In this document: positions 37,810 through 49,900 of the stretch, piece after piece | Position numbering within the stretch: the stretch's first letter is position 1 | Layout: each line of letters opens with the position of its first letter | Assembly: GCF_010131535.1 (NCBI RefSeq) | Contig: NZ_WUBS01000009.1 | Span: 186,001 to 250,000 of the forward strand | DNA length: 64,000 nt | Source: Acerihabitans arboris | Lineage (GTDB): Bacteria; Pseudomonadota; Gammaproteobacteria; Enterobacterales; Enterobacteriaceae | Direction of reading: 5' to 3' | The notes under the pieces: generated by a model | What the model saw: the letters and a program-made list of their open reading frames with translations, nothing else | What the model was told of the DNA's origin: nothing | Database searches by the model: none | Made by a program: the position numbers and the translations under genes

Positions 37810-38108
37810 TGCACGTGACGCTGGTGGAGATCAATGTAAAACCCGACAAGGTCGATGAATTCCTGGCGGTTTTCCGGCAAAATCACCTCGGTTCGGTACA
37901 GGAGCCGGGTAATTTACGTTTTGACGTGCTGCGGGACGAACAGGTGGCCAGCCGGTTTTACATTTACGAGGCCTATCGCGATGAACAGGCGGTGGCGGCG
38001 CATAAAAAAACCGCCCACTACCTGCGCTGCGTCGAGCAGCTGGAACCCCTGATGACCGGACCGCGCAAGAAGACCGCCTTTATCGGCCTGCTGCCCGAGC
38101 CGACATGA
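37809..38108 (+). CDS. lsrG: (4S)-4-hydroxy-5-phosphonooxypentane-2,3-dione isomerase LsrG
   Basis: This 99-residue antibiotic-biosynthesis-monooxygenase-fold protein matches Lsr[41 protein letters not shown] and [13 protein letters not shown], ending after [15 protein letters not shown]. It isomerises phospho-AI-2 to the substrate of LsrF. The ATG overlaps the lsrF stop (TGATG); a GTG three bases earlier is a less likely start. It is the last lsr gene; lsrE is absent, as in E. coli. Confidence 0.95.
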   Translation: MHVTLVEINVKPDKVDEFLAVFRQNHLGSVQEPGNLRFDVLRDEQVASRFYIYEAYRDEQAVAAHKKTAHYLRCVEQLEPLMTGPRKKTAFIGLLPEPT

Positions 38109-38135
38109 TCTTCATGTCATGAGCGGCAAGGGCCG

Positions 38136-40013
38136 TCAGGGTTGCCACAGCGGTTCCGTGCCGCTGAGCTTGCGATCGAGGAAATACGCGGCGCTGATCA
38201 ATGCCAGGTGGGTCAGCGCCTGCGGCGTGTTGCCCAGCGGGTAGCCCCGCTGGTCGAACTCTTCGGCAAACAGGCCGAGCGGATTGGCATAGCTGAGCAG
38301 TTTTTCGAATTCGAAATGCGCTTCCTCCAGCCGGCCCGCGCGCGCCAGGCACTCCACATACCAGAATGAGCACGCGGCAAAGGCGCCCTCACTGCCGGAC
38401 AACGTATCGGCGGGGGTATTTTCATGATTATAGCGCCTTACCAGCCCGTCCTGGACCAGGTTAGCCTTGATGGCGTCAAGGGTGGCGATCCAGTCGGGGT
38501 CGGTGGCGCCGACAAAACGAAACAGCGGCATCAACAGCATGGACGCATCCAGGTCGCGGCCGTGGCGCGTGGACGTAAAATGGCCCAACTCCGGGTTCCA
38601 GAAATGGGTCCAGATATCCTCGCGAATATCGGTGCGCGCCCGATCCCAGCGATCGTAGGGCATGGGGAGCGAACGTTTCATCCCCAGGCGCAGCGCGCGA
38701 TCGATTGCCACCCAGCACATCAGCCGAGAGTGCAGGAAGTGCTGAGGTTTACCGCGCATTTCCCAGATTCCGGCGTCGGTCTGGTTCCAGCACTCGCAAA
38801 CATGGTCGATCATCTTGACGATATGCTGCCAGCCACGGTGTGAAATCGCCTCGCCGTATTTATTCGCCAGGTAGATGGCATCCATCAGTTCCCCATAGAT
38901 ATCCAGCTGGAGCTGCCGGTAGGCTTCGTTACCGATGCGCACCGGCGCTGAGCCGGCGTAACCGGACAGGTTCGGCAGGCTTTCCTCGGGTAGCTCGGTC
39001 CCGCTGTCCAGCCGATACATAACCTGCAGCTTGTCCGGCTCGAACTGGCTGTTTTCCATGCAACGCCCGACCCATTTGGTAAAGGCGCCCGCTTCCTCGA
39101 CATAACCCAGGCGCATCAGGGCGTAGACGGTGAACGAGGCGTCGCGGATCCAGGAGGCGCGATAGTCCCAGTTGCGCTCGCCGCCCAGATGCTCAGGCAG
39201 GCCGAAGGTGGCGGCGGCGGCGATGGAACCGTGTTTCCAGGAAGTCAGCAGCTTAAGCGCCAGCGCCGAGCGGCTAACCATTTCACGCCAGCGGCCCTTA
39301 TAACTGCTGGTGGCGCACCAGCGGCGCCAATAGCGCAGCGTGGCCTCGTAACAAGCCTGGGTATTGTCCAGGTCTAACCGTGGATCACGGGCGCTGCCGA
39401 AAATAAATTCCGCCTGTTCGCCGGCTTTCAGCACAAAGCGGGCCACGGCGGCGCTGCCCGAGGCGGTATGCAAGGGAATGCTGGCCGCCAGGCGCAGGGT
39501 GGGCTGGCCGGGAGCGGTAAAATCCACCATCCCCCGCTTAAGGCGGGCGCGGGTAGCGGCGCGGGCATAATCATGCACCGGCGCGCAGCGCAGCGTAAAG
39601 CTGGCCTCGCCCTGCAGGACTTCCAGACGGCGGATAATACGCGGCATCCGATCCCCGTCGTCGCAAATCGGCATGAAATCGGTCACCTCCGCCAGCCCGT
39701 TATCGTCCAGCCAACGGGTTTGCAGGATATTGCTGTCCGGCAGGTACAACTGCTGCCGGCGCGCGTCCGGCCAGTCCGGCGACAGACTGAAAATGCCCGC
39801 CGCGTCGGTGTCCAGCAGAGCGCTGAACACCGACGGACTGTCGAGATCGGGCCAGCAGAAATAGTCGATGCTGGCGTCAAGGGCGACCAATGCGCAGGTC
39901 TGCAAATCGCCGATAATGCCATGTTCCCCAATGCGTCGCATCGCGTCGGTCTTAGGTAAGTCAGCCATGTTCCTGATTTCCTGAATAGGCGCTATGCCGC
40001 TATGTTTATTCAT
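38136..40013 (-). CDS. Glycoside hydrolase family 15 protein (glucoamylase/trehalase-like)
   Basis: This enzyme of about 610-625 residues has an N-terminal trehalase-like domain ([20 protein letters not shown], then [17 protein letters not shown]) and a GH15 catalytic (alpha/alpha)6 domain. The latter has [20 protein letters not shown] near residue 280 and the late catalytic-Glu region [19 protein letters not shown]. Such cytoplasmic GH15 proteins hydrolyse alpha-glucans or trehalose. The start may be 40013 or, with an AGGA before it, 39968 ([10 protein letters not shown]). It is convergent with lsrG, with only 27 bases between the stops. Confidence 0.85.
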   Translation of the reverse strand: MNKHSGIAPIQEIRNMADLPKTDAMRRIGEHGIIGDLQTCALVALDASIDYFCWPDLDSPSVFSALLDTDAAGIFSLSPDWPDARRQQLYLPDSNILQTRWLDDNGLAEVTDFMPICDDGDRMPRIIRRLEVLQGEASFTLRCAPVHDYARAATRARLKRGMVDFTAPGQPTLRLAASIPLHTASGSAAVARFVLKAGEQAEFIFGSARDPRLDLDNTQACYEATLRYWRRWCATSSYKGRWREMVSRSALALKLLTSWKHGSIAAAATFGLPEHLGGERNWDYRASWIRDASFTVYALMRLGYVEEAGAFTKWVGRCMENSQFEPDKLQVMYRLDSGTELPEESLPNLSGYAGSAPVRIGNEAYRQLQLDIYGELMDAIYLANKYGEAISHRGWQHIVKMIDHVCECWNQTDAGIWEMRGKPQHFLHSRLMCWVAIDRALRLGMKRSLPMPYDRWDRARTDIREDIWTHFWNPELGHFTSTRHGRDLDASMLLMPLFRFVGATDPDWIATLDAIKANLVQDGLVRRYNHENTPADTLSGSEGAFAACSFWYVECLARAGRLEEAHFEFEKLLSYANPLGLFAEEFDQRGYPLGNTPQALTHLALISAAYFLDRKLSGTEPLWQP

Positions 40014-40403
40014 TGTAATCTTAACTATAGCGCAGGAATTGGCCGGATGAATCGATTGTCCCGCCGTCGCGCCAGAAGGGAATTATCCATTATTGTCTAT
40101 GGGATAATATGGGGTATCAACGTGAAGCTTTAGCCCGTGCGCAATAAAGATGCTGGGAAGGTGAAAACTGATGGTGGGGAATAAACATACTGTTCAATTC
40201 TGATATGAAATTATCTGCCAATGTTATGGCTGCATTTGATTTTATGCAAAAAATTCGGCGTTGTTAATCACCGGTATATCACAATCGGCCTATATCACAT
40301 CATCTCGATGGCAGAGCGCTTTCTACCCGATAATAAATATGTTTTAATGCATGGCTATTCCAACGCGATAACACCAGACATTTGCCGGTGCAGGAGAAGA
40401 AGC
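40014..40403. other. Intergenic region before the LRR gene
   Basis: This is AT-rich DNA between the divergent GH15 and LRR genes. The LRR reading frame is open back to 40221, but the stretch before 40404 lacks a ribosome site and has low-plausibility sequence. No other gene was seen. Confidence 0.45.
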
Positions 40404-41024
40404 ATGTGTAAATTCGGCCCCAGCTTCTACGAGTTTCTTTTTGACAGTAATATCGAGTTCATTAAGAAGCCTGATGGAAATACGATAATTTTTGGAGCCC
40501 TGAATTTAACCCATACGGGAATCAGGCATATTCCGCAAAAGCTGATAATTGTTAACTCGCTTATAATGAGATATTGCGATATTGAATCGCTCCCCGCTGG
40601 CCTGCAGGTATTTGATGACCTGGATTTAAAGAATACGCCTATCAAGCGGTTGCCAAATGACCTCCACGTGGGGGGTAGCCTCTTCCTGGAAAACTCGCAA
40701 ATCAGCGAACTGCCGGACAACCTGGAGATTGAGGGCGGATTGGATCTTGAAAATACGCCGATAAAAAAGTTACCACATAATCTCTGCGTCGGTGATTATC
40801 TTAATATACAGGGCACCAATATAACCGATTTGCCGGAAGATCTCTATGTGGGGCATAGCTTGTTGCTGGATAATGAAAAAATCAGCAATAACGCGGCGTA
40901 TCGGAATATCCTGGCCAGCGGGGTGATTTGGCCGCGGAAACGTCAATATATTAACAGGAATGTTAAGATATTAACAAAGGTTGCCAATACTGACTCCAGC
41001 CATAAGCGGTGCGTGTTTTTCTAG
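40404..41024 (+). CDS. Leucine-rich-repeat protein with C-terminal CaaX-like motif
   Basis: The product is 206 residues if started at the ATG at 40404, which has AGGAG at 40392-40396; the longer frame from 40221 has no such site. After a 42-residue N-terminal part come six repeats of exactly 20 residues (43-162) with consensus LPxxLxVxxxLxLxNTxIxx, for example LPNDLHVGGSLFLENSQISE. A 44-residue basic tail ends KRCVFF, a possible CaaX prenylation box. There is no signal peptide or membrane segment. The DNA is AT-richer than its neighbours, suggesting transfer. The repeat length recalls LRR effectors of type III secretion, but the consensus differs from YopM/IpaH and no ligase domain is present. 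A host-directed role is inference. Confidence 0.75.
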   Translation: MCKFGPSFYEFLFDSNIEFIKKPDGNTIIFGALNLTHTGIRHIPQKLIIVNSLIMRYCDIESLPAGLQVFDDLDLKNTPIKRLPNDLHVGGSLFLENSQISELPDNLEIEGGLDLENTPIKKLPHNLCVGDYLNIQGTNITDLPEDLYVGHSLLLDNEKISNNAAYRNILASGVIWPRKRQYINRNVKILTKVANTDSSHKRCVFF

Positions 41025-41153
41025 CGGCGCCATCCCCTCCTTGTGCGATCCCCATCCTGGTGAGAGGTGTTATGCGGATCGCGAACTCCGGCCGGTTGCA
41101 CTTTATCGACGGGCTTGTTATTAATTTTTCTTATAGCGATATTAATAAAATGA

Positions 41154-42740
<1,587 letters not shown>

Positions 42741-42803
42741 ATATCGGAGCTGACATGTTCCTTGCAGTAGCGTTTTTATATTCCAGCGGAGTGAAACCGA
42801 TCT

Positions 42804-43502
42804 GCCGACGTCATGGAACGCGCGCTGTATAATACCGTCCTGGCGGGCATGGCCCTGGACGGCAAGCACTTTTTTTATGTCAACCCGCTGGAGGTCAATC
42901 CCGCCGCCATCAAATGCAACCATATCTACGATCATGTCAAAACGGTGCGCCAGCAGTGGTTCGGCTGCGCCTGCTGCCCGCCGAACATCGCGCGCATCCT
43001 GGGATCCCTGGGTCATTATATTTATACCGGAACCGACGATACGCTGTTTGTTAACCTGTATATCGGCAGCGAGGTTCAGGTAGCGATCGGCGAACACACC
43101 CTGACGCTGCGCCAGGACGGCAATTATCCCCGGGATGAGGTTATCGATCTGGAGGTCTGTTGCGAAGCGCCGGTGAAGGCGACAGTGGCGCTGCGGCTCC
43201 CGGCCTGGTGTCCCGCCCATGTGGTCACCCTGAACGGCGAGCCGTTGACCCTGGATGCGCGCCAGGGTTATCTCTATGTTTGCCGCCAATGGTTATCCGG
43301 GGATGGCATCCGGCTAATCCTGCCGATGCCGGTACGGCGCGTGCGCAGTAATCCGCTGGTGCGTCATAACCGTGGCAAGTTGGCGCTACAGCGCGGGCCG
43401 CTGGTTTATTGCCTGGAGCAGGCCGACAACGGCGCGAACCGCGGGGAAGGGGAAATGCGTGTCTGGGTCGATGAGGCGGAACCGGCAACCGGCCGGGACT
43501 GA
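42804..43502 (+). pseudogene. GH127 (beta-L-arabinofuranosidase, DUF1680) gene remnant
   Basis: From ADVMERALYNTVLAGMALDG on, the frame matches the middle of GH127 enzymes, including FFYVNPLEV and the zinc-ligand/catalytic Cys region WFGCACCPPNIAR. About 370 N-terminal residues are missing, and an in-frame TGA at 42792-42794 closes the frame just upstream. Near the end, RGPLVYCLEQADNG runs straight into ANRGEGEMRVWV, which in intact relatives are about 90 residues apart, so an internal deletion is likely. The active-site Cys is kept but the fold cannot be complete. Confidence 0.72.
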
Positions 43503-43702
43503 CGCCGGCGTGGAGATAGCGCCCCGCTTCCACCGGCTCGCTACACGCCCGGACGATCCGCCGGGAAAGTAACTACTGGACAGGCCGCTCACGGATATGC
43601 GTATTTTAGCCGCTGACCAGGGCGATAATCGCTGATATGATTGCGGGATTAATGGGTTCATTGTCCGCGAAGGCAAACCCCGGCTCAGTATAAGGTAGGG
43701 AT

Positions 43703-44185
43703 ATGGATATCAATATCAATAAAGGCTTGGCGGTGGCGGCGCTTTGCGCGTTTCTCGGCGCCTGCGCGCCGTCGCCGCGCGCCCCGGCGGCGGATGCGGC
43801 AACGCCCCCGGGGCCAAAGGATAGGTTACCGGGATCGGCGGCGGTCTGCGCCGCTCCGGGCGACGTCACGGGGATGGAATATTACCAGTCCACCAAGCAG
43901 GCCTACCTGGACGCGGGAATGGATGACGGGATCGCTACTTACCTTGCCCATACCGCCACCGCCATGATGACCTGCATCTGGCAGGAGGAGTTTAGCCAAT
44001 TCGCGGGCAGGACCTGCTCGGTGGAATTGGATTTTACCGGTGCGCTGCCCGAAAAACATTTTGCCGGCGACCGGGAGTTCTGCGCCTTTATCGAAAAACA
44101 AATCGCCCCGGTTGTCATTTCACCGCCGCCGGCCGACTACCTGCGGCAGCATAAAAAGCTGACGATTGAATTCACTCCCGGCTAG
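43703..44185 (+). CDS. Hypothetical lipoprotein
   Basis: This 160-residue protein has an N-terminal signal with lipobox AFLGAC, so Cys20 would be lipidated. A Pro/Ala-rich linker (residues 24-45) follows, then a small domain with four further Cys (AVCAAPGDV, MTCIWQEE, GRTCSVEL, EFCAFIE) that could form two disulfides. I do not recognise the family. GGTAGGG lies before the ATG. It stands alone between the GH127 remnant and a convergent LysR gene. Confidence 0.65.
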   Translation: MDININKGLAVAALCAFLGACAPSPRAPAADAATPPGPKDRLPGSAAVCAAPGDVTGMEYYQSTKQAYLDAGMDDGIATYLAHTATAMMTCIWQEEFSQFAGRTCSVELDFTGALPEKHFAGDREFCAFIEKQIAPVVISPPPADYLRQHKKLTIEFTPG

Positions 44186-44203
44186 CGGCGTATTCCCCGC
44201 CGT

Positions 44204-45097
44204 TCATACATTGCGTTTGGCAAATTCCTGGCCCAGCCAGTCGATAAATACCCGCACCCGAGGCGATAGCTGGCGGTTGCGCGGGTAAAGCACCGATACC
44301 GGGATGGGGGCCGGGGGGTAGTCCGCCAGCAGCGGCAGCAGGGTGCCGCACGCCAGATCGCCGGCAACGTGATAACGCGGCACCTGGATAATCCCAAGAC
44401 CCAGCCGCGCCGCCGCCACCAGGCTCTCCGCGCCGGTAACCGATACCGTGGTGGGCAGCGTCCGGCTGTGGACGGTGCCGTCGATGGTGAATTCCAGCGG
44501 CATGAGGGCGCCGGTGGCGGACGAGCGGAATCCGATCGTCCGGTGCCCCTCCAGATCCGCCGGCGAGACCGGCAGGCCGAAGCGCTTAATATAATCCGGC
44601 GAGGCGCAGGTGGCCTCTTCCAGCGCCCCGAGGCGCCGCGCCGCCATATCGCTGTCTATCAGCTTGCCTACCCTAACCACGCAATCGATCCCTTCACGCA
44701 CCGGATCCACCAGACGATCGCTCTCGCTCATGAAAAACTCGATATCGGGATAAAGCGCCAGGAAAGCAGGCAGGCCGGGCAGCAGGAAATGGCGCGCCAG
44801 GGTGCCGTGCGCATCCACCCGCAGCAGTCCCTTGGGCCGGGCGCCGATAAACGCGTTTTCGGCATCCTCCACCGCCGCCAGGATCATCAGGCAACGCTGG
44901 TAGTAGGCCTCGCCATCCAGCGTCGGACTGACATGGCGGGTAGTCCGGTACAGCAACCGTACCTTAAGCCGGGTTTCCAGTTGTTTGACCGCATCGGTGG
45001 CGGTGGAGCGCGGGATGGCCAGATCCTGTGCCGCCTGCGTAAAGCTGCGCTGTTCCACCACGCGGGTAAACACCCGCATGGCATCGTATCTGTCCAC
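44204..45097 (-). CDS. LysR-family transcriptional regulator
   Basis: This 297-residue regulator has an N-terminal helix-turn-helix (AMRVFTRVVEQRSFTQAAQD, then LAIPRSTATDAVKQLETRL) and the LysR substrate domain with GIDCVVRVGKLIDSDMAARR. The sequence fits the DhcR/PgrR-like CrgA clade. It starts with GTG at 45097 (VDRYDAMRVF read as MDRYDAMRVF), the position conserved in the family. It is divergent from an SDR gene, which it probably controls. Confidence 0.88.
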   Translation of the reverse strand: MDRYDAMRVFTRVVEQRSFTQAAQDLAIPRSTATDAVKQLETRLKVRLLYRTTRHVSPTLDGEAYYQRCLMILAAVEDAENAFIGARPKGLLRVDAHGTLARHFLLPGLPAFLALYPDIEFFMSESDRLVDPVREGIDCVVRVGKLIDSDMAARRLGALEEATCASPDYIKRFGLPVSPADLEGHRTIGFRSSATGALMPLEFTIDGTVHSRTLPTTVSVTGAESLVAAARLGLGIIQVPRYHVAGDLACGTLLPLLADYPPAPIPVSVLYPRNRQLSPRVRVFIDWLGQEFAKRNV

Positions 45098-45222
45098 GTT
45101 ATTGTTACCGATTTTCGGATAGTGTTGTCGAATATTAGGGGATTATCCGGTTAAATAAAAGGTCCATCATGTGTCCACCGGCCCACAATAGGGTGAGGCC
45201 GCCACCCCGACTGGAGAACATC

Positions 45223-45963
45223 ATGAATCAATCAACACAGCGCGTCGCTATTGTTACCGGCGCTTCCAGAGGCATCGGCGCCGCTATCGCCCGGCGTCTG
45301 GCCCATGATGGTAATACCGTCATCGTCAACTACTCGCGCCAGCGGGAAGAAGCCGACGCGCTGGTCGTCCAAATCACGCAGGCCGGCGGCCATGCGCTCA
45401 GCGCCCGGGGCGACGTCAGCGACCCGGCAACCTTCACCACGCTGTTTGACCGGGCGGAAGACGCCTTCGGAGGGGTAGATATCCTGATCAATAACGCCGG
45501 CATTATGAATCTGAGCACCCTGGGGGATAGCGACGATGCGCTGTTTGACCGCCAGGTTGCCATCAACCTGAAAGGCACCTTTAACGGCCTGCGCGAAGCG
45601 TCGCGGCGCCTGCGCAATGGCGGTAGCATCGTCAATTTTTCCACCAGCGTCGTCGGCCTGCGGCTGGAAACCTACGGCGTCTATGCCGCCACCAAGGCGG
45701 CGGTGGAAACCCTGACCGCCATCCTGGCCAAGGAATTGCGTGGCCGCTCGATCAATGTCAATGCCATCGCTCCCGGACCAACGGGCACCGACCTGTTTTT
45801 AAAGGGAAAACCGCAGGAAGTGATTGACCGCATGGCCAAAATGGCGCCGCTGGAACGCCTGGGCACGCCGGAGGATATTGCCGCCGCCGTGGCTTTCCTG
45901 GCTGGGCCAGACGGTGCCTGGATCAACGGCCAGGTGCTGCGCGCCAACGGCGGCCTGATCTAA
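45223..45963 (+). CDS. SDR-family oxidoreductase (3-oxoacyl reductase-like)
   Basis: This 246-residue short-chain dehydrogenase has TGASRGIGAAIARRL near residue 14, NNAGIMNLSTLGD near 90, the catalytic Ser in NFSTSVVGLR and YAATKAAVE (the YxxxK pair) near 155. The C-terminal WINGQVLRANGGL is typical of the FabG-like group. GGAG stands before the ATG at 45223. It is divergent from LysR and followed by another SDR gene after 41 bases, so the three probably form one regulated unit. The substrate is unknown. Confidence 0.87.
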   Translation: MNQSTQRVAIVTGASRGIGAAIARRLAHDGNTVIVNYSRQREEADALVVQITQAGGHALSARGDVSDPATFTTLFDRAEDAFGGVDILINNAGIMNLSTLGDSDDALFDRQVAINLKGTFNGLREASRRLRNGGSIVNFSTSVVGLRLETYGVYAATKAAVETLTAILAKELRGRSINVNAIAPGPTGTDLFLKGKPQEVIDRMAKMAPLERLGTPEDIAAAVAFLAGPDGAWINGQVLRANGGLI

Positions 45964-46004
45964 CGTATTTCCTGCCGATTAATTCAATCAAGAGAGCCCA
46001 TACC

Positions 46005-46901
46005 ATGAAACACGTTATTGTGATAACCGGCGCCTCCAGCGGTTTTGGCGCCCTGACCGCACGGGCGCTGGCCGCGGCCGGGCATACCGTTTACGCCGGC
46101 ATCCGTGAAACCACCGGGCGCAACGCGCCGCAGGTGGCTGAAGTCCGGCGCTATGCCGCCGAACAGGGTGTGGAGCTGCGCGCGGTGGAGCTGGACGTCG
46201 CGTCCGATGCGTCGGTGCAGGCCGGGATCGCCGGCATTATCAAAGACTGCGGCCGGCTGGATGTGGTGATCCACAACGCCGGGCATATGTCGTTCGGCCC
46301 GGCGGAGGCGTTTACACCCGAGCAGTTTGCCCAGCTTTATGATATCAACGTGCTCAGTACCCAGCGGGTAAACCGCGCCGCCCTGCCGCAGCTGCGCAAA
46401 CAGGGCAGGGGATTGGTGCTGTGGGTGTCATCCAGCAGCGCCAGGGGCGGCACGCCGCCCTACCTGTCGCCTTACTTTGCCGCCAAGGCGGCGATGGATT
46501 CCCTGGCCGTCTCGTATGCCGCTGAACTGAGCCGCTGGGGCATTGAAACCAGCATTATCGTGCCGGGGGCGTTCACCCGGGGCACCAACCATTTCGCCCA
46601 TTCAGGCGTACCGGCAGACGCGGCGCGCGCCGCGCAATATGATCGGGGGCCTTACGCCGGGCTGGCTGAGCAAAGCCTGAAGGGACTGTCTTCCCTGGAA
46701 CCAGAGGATGCCGATGTTGCCGCGGTGGCCAGGGCCATGGTGAGGATAGTGGATATGCCGTTCGGCGCCCGGCCGTTTCGCGTCCATATCGATCCATCCC
46801 AGGATGGCTGCGAGGTGGTCAACGGTGTGGCGGATCGGGTGCGCGCCGAGATGTTCCGTCGTATCGGCCTGGACGATTTGCTAAAACCCCATGTCCGGTA
46901 G
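46005..46901 (+). CDS. SDR-family oxidoreductase
   Basis: This 298-residue short-chain dehydrogenase has VITGASSGFGALTARALAAA at the N-terminus, HNAGHMSFGPAEA near residue 90, the Ser in LWVSSSSARGG and the YFAAKAAMD motif near 160 (YxxxK). It is longer than the usual 250 residues because of a C-terminal extension, as in 17-beta-hydroxysteroid-dehydrogenase-like bacterial SDRs. It follows the other SDR in the same direction. The substrate is unknown. Confidence 0.86.
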   Translation: MKHVIVITGASSGFGALTARALAAAGHTVYAGIRETTGRNAPQVAEVRRYAAEQGVELRAVELDVASDASVQAGIAGIIKDCGRLDVVIHNAGHMSFGPAEAFTPEQFAQLYDINVLSTQRVNRAALPQLRKQGRGLVLWVSSSSARGGTPPYLSPYFAAKAAMDSLAVSYAAELSRWGIETSIIVPGAFTRGTNHFAHSGVPADAARAAQYDRGPYAGLAEQSLKGLSSLEPEDADVAAVARAMVRIVDMPFGARPFRVHIDPSQDGCEVVNGVADRVRAEMFRRIGLDDLLKPHVR

Positions 46902-46936
46902 AACCGCAAGGTAATAAGTAATGGCATATATTCAGC

Positions 46937-46962
46937 CACCGTCGCAACGGCTTGCGGCGGTG
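46937..46962. terminator. Bidirectional terminator-like hairpin between SDR and toxin genes
   Basis: CACCG-T-CGCAA (46937-46947) pairs with TTGCG-G-CGGTG (46952-46962), leaving a CGGC loop. It sits between two convergent stops. There is no long T-run on either side. Confidence 0.4.
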
Positions 46963-46969
46963 ATGCCCA

Positions 46970-49900
46970 CTACGCGTACGGCCATAGAGGTAAGGTGCCG
47001 TTGGTTGCCTTGGCCGGCATGGGATAAATCATTTCGGCAAGGCGCCGGAACTTCACCACGGCAAGAAGAATATCAAAATAACATTGCAGATAATATTCAT
47101 CTCCTTCTGAAATATAGTCCTGATATTCCTTGAGTATATGGTAAATATTTTCTTCGTCCTCGTTATCCAGCTGATGCTGGTAGAGCCCGGTAAAATCATA
47201 AAAATTCATATCACGAATGATAAGCCGCGCGAGATCGCTCAGGATCGCGGGTAAAAAATTTACATTTCGTTTGATACGGGCATTATGAAGTGATTTCCTG
47301 ACGGTGATCAGCATTTCGACCATATCGGCAAGGCGTTTCAGTTTTGCATTGCCCCGTCTATGTTCTTTGGGCCCATAAGTATTCGCCGGCGCGGGCAAAG
47401 CTTCCTCCGGATTAATAGTTGCCCCTGAAAAGCGGGTAAACCAGTGGGGTTGCCGTTGCCTAATACCCGGAGTTGCCAGATAGGGACACAGCTGGATATC
47501 GATCCTCAGACCATTGGCCAGGATCTGTCCCAGATGGGAAGGGGTGCCAAGACCATCAAAGATGGTGATTAGTTCGATACATTGTACCTGGGAGATAGCG
47601 GGCAGCTTGCTGTCGACATAAAACAGCCCGCGGATAATATGCGCCATTTCCCCGGCGTCGAGGGGATAAATATTTTGCGGGACGGCCTCCATTTTAAGCG
47701 TCAACAGCCCTGTGTTATCAGGCGTCGCCGCCAGGGTCCAGCCATCCTGGGTCAGTATTTTTTCCCTTGACGCCACGGGGACTTCCTCGATGATCTCCTC
47801 TCCTTGCGAATTGACCTTGGCAATAGTTTGAAACGCCAGCCTGTCCGACATAATGGATTCATTTACCGGCGCGTTAAAGGGATTTCCCGCAACCACGGTA
47901 TATTGTTCATCAGTGTTTCTCACCCTGAGCTTGCCTTCGGCAAAGATGCCCATTTCTTCTGCCATGATGATCGAAGGCCCGGTTTCGAACAAAGGGTTGA
48001 ATAGATTATTGCCTACGCCGGCAAAGCGCCCATCTCCGACGCTGAGCAATAAATGGCTTAAAAATACGTCATCGTAGAATATCGCGAGTAATTTTCCCGC
48101 TTTTATTTTTAACAAATCGCCGATTGCAAGCAGCTCGACGCTGGATGACATATACCCCTGGCTGGGGTAATTTTGACCTAAGGCCAGCGTGACTTTTTGC
48201 TGCATATCTTCGGTTTCATGGGCATTGAGTATGTTGGCCTCTTTCAGGATTAAAAAAGGAAAGGTAACGTTCATATTATAATTGGTGTGCAGGCGATACA
48301 GATGATCATACGAAGAGATCATGCTACGGGTCGCCGACAAAATCGAGGGAGCTTGATTATACGCGGCAGGTAATATTTCCTTAACATAGCGATAATAATA
48401 ATTAATTGCGACAGTCTTATACCATATAGGTTCTCGTAACAAGAACGCATCTTTGATGTATTTCCCTGGATGTCCAGCCTCACGATAGGGAAACGCAATG
48501 GCCGATTTTATTTTAGTGAAATCTTTGTATTTTATCAGAGGGAAGTCGTTGGCGATGGTTTTTTTAATTAGCAGGGTCCATTCTGGTTCATTAAAAGCTT
48601 GCCGATCTTCGATCAGCCCGGCGCCATACGGGCGAAGATGCATGATATCGACAATAAAGTCATGTTGTTTTATTTTTAAAACTAATACAATATAATCTAC
48701 CGGTGCACGATCGTGCTCATTTTGCCATAACCGCTGCATTCGGTAAGCAATGTTCACCCCGCCGTCCAAGGCCAATCCCGTCACAAAGTGGAGTAATAAA
48801 GTATTCACATCGCTATCCGTTTCCTGTACAAATATTTCACGAAATTTGCGTACATCGGTGAGGCATTCAACCAAGTCGGTTAGCATTTTACTTATATCAC
48901 TGCTTTGATCAAATAGGCTTTTCATATGCGACATGTAGTTATTTAGCATAAGCTCTAACATGTAAATATACATCCGCTTATTATCTTTATAATGATCTTT
49001 GGGGAAAGTTATGACACGTAATGGCTCTATGCTGAAATTGTCAACCTCCTCGTTTAGATGCCTGATTCGACGGCCGGAACGGGTTGAAATAGGGAAGCGG
49101 TCATTATCCAGAAAATAGGATGAAATCCATTTATCCTTATCGTTTCTATACATAGGAACCGCATAATTAGAATTTATAACTTCGGTCGGTTTAACGACGC
49201 GCCAGGATTTTATCGCGGCATCCCAGATGACCTGAAAAAAGTTGTCGTTTATTTCTATAAAGCTTTGTGTGGTTCCTTGCCCCTGGTTTAGGATAAATGT
49301 GCCATCATTGTTTTTATGTGAAAGTAAATTCCTGTCAATTTCAGCAGACCAAAGAATAAATTTAGTCATCCTCTGCTCCATATTGTTTAGAACGAAATTA
49401 CTCATCCATGATATAACAGTTGCCATATTCATAGATAAGTGATGTCTTACCTTCTTTGAAAAAATTGTATGTATCGGTAACGGATTCAGATAGCCAGTAA
49501 TACTGTTGAAAACAGAGCCTGAACTTTTCCTTGCCGTGCTTAGTAATTCTTCAGCCAGCTTTTTTGAAACAACGCTATTCAGCTTTTTGATGGACATGGT
49601 GTCGATATTGGCAATATTTAGTAATCTCTTGTATAATACTCCTACCCCTTTGGCCGCATTATTTGCTAATTGCGCAATCATAAACGCCAGATCAAATGTA
49701 TCGAATATGACTTCTATACCATTGATCTCGTTATTTGCGTCATTACAATGTTTCCATAAAACCTCATAAAATGGTATTAAAGCCAGCAGTTGTTGCCACC
49801 ATTTTTTTTCTCGTAGTGATTTTTTTAACTGAAGCATTATCTCTTCTAACATTTGTGCATTCCAGTGGTCTAAAATTTCCACCAGTGTTTTATACTCCTT

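Noticed and set aside
42741-42812. Insertion-sequence end upstream of the GH127 remnant
   Set aside because: Only about ten residues (GFTPLEYKN) resemble an IS3-type tail; too little to annotate as a mobile element.
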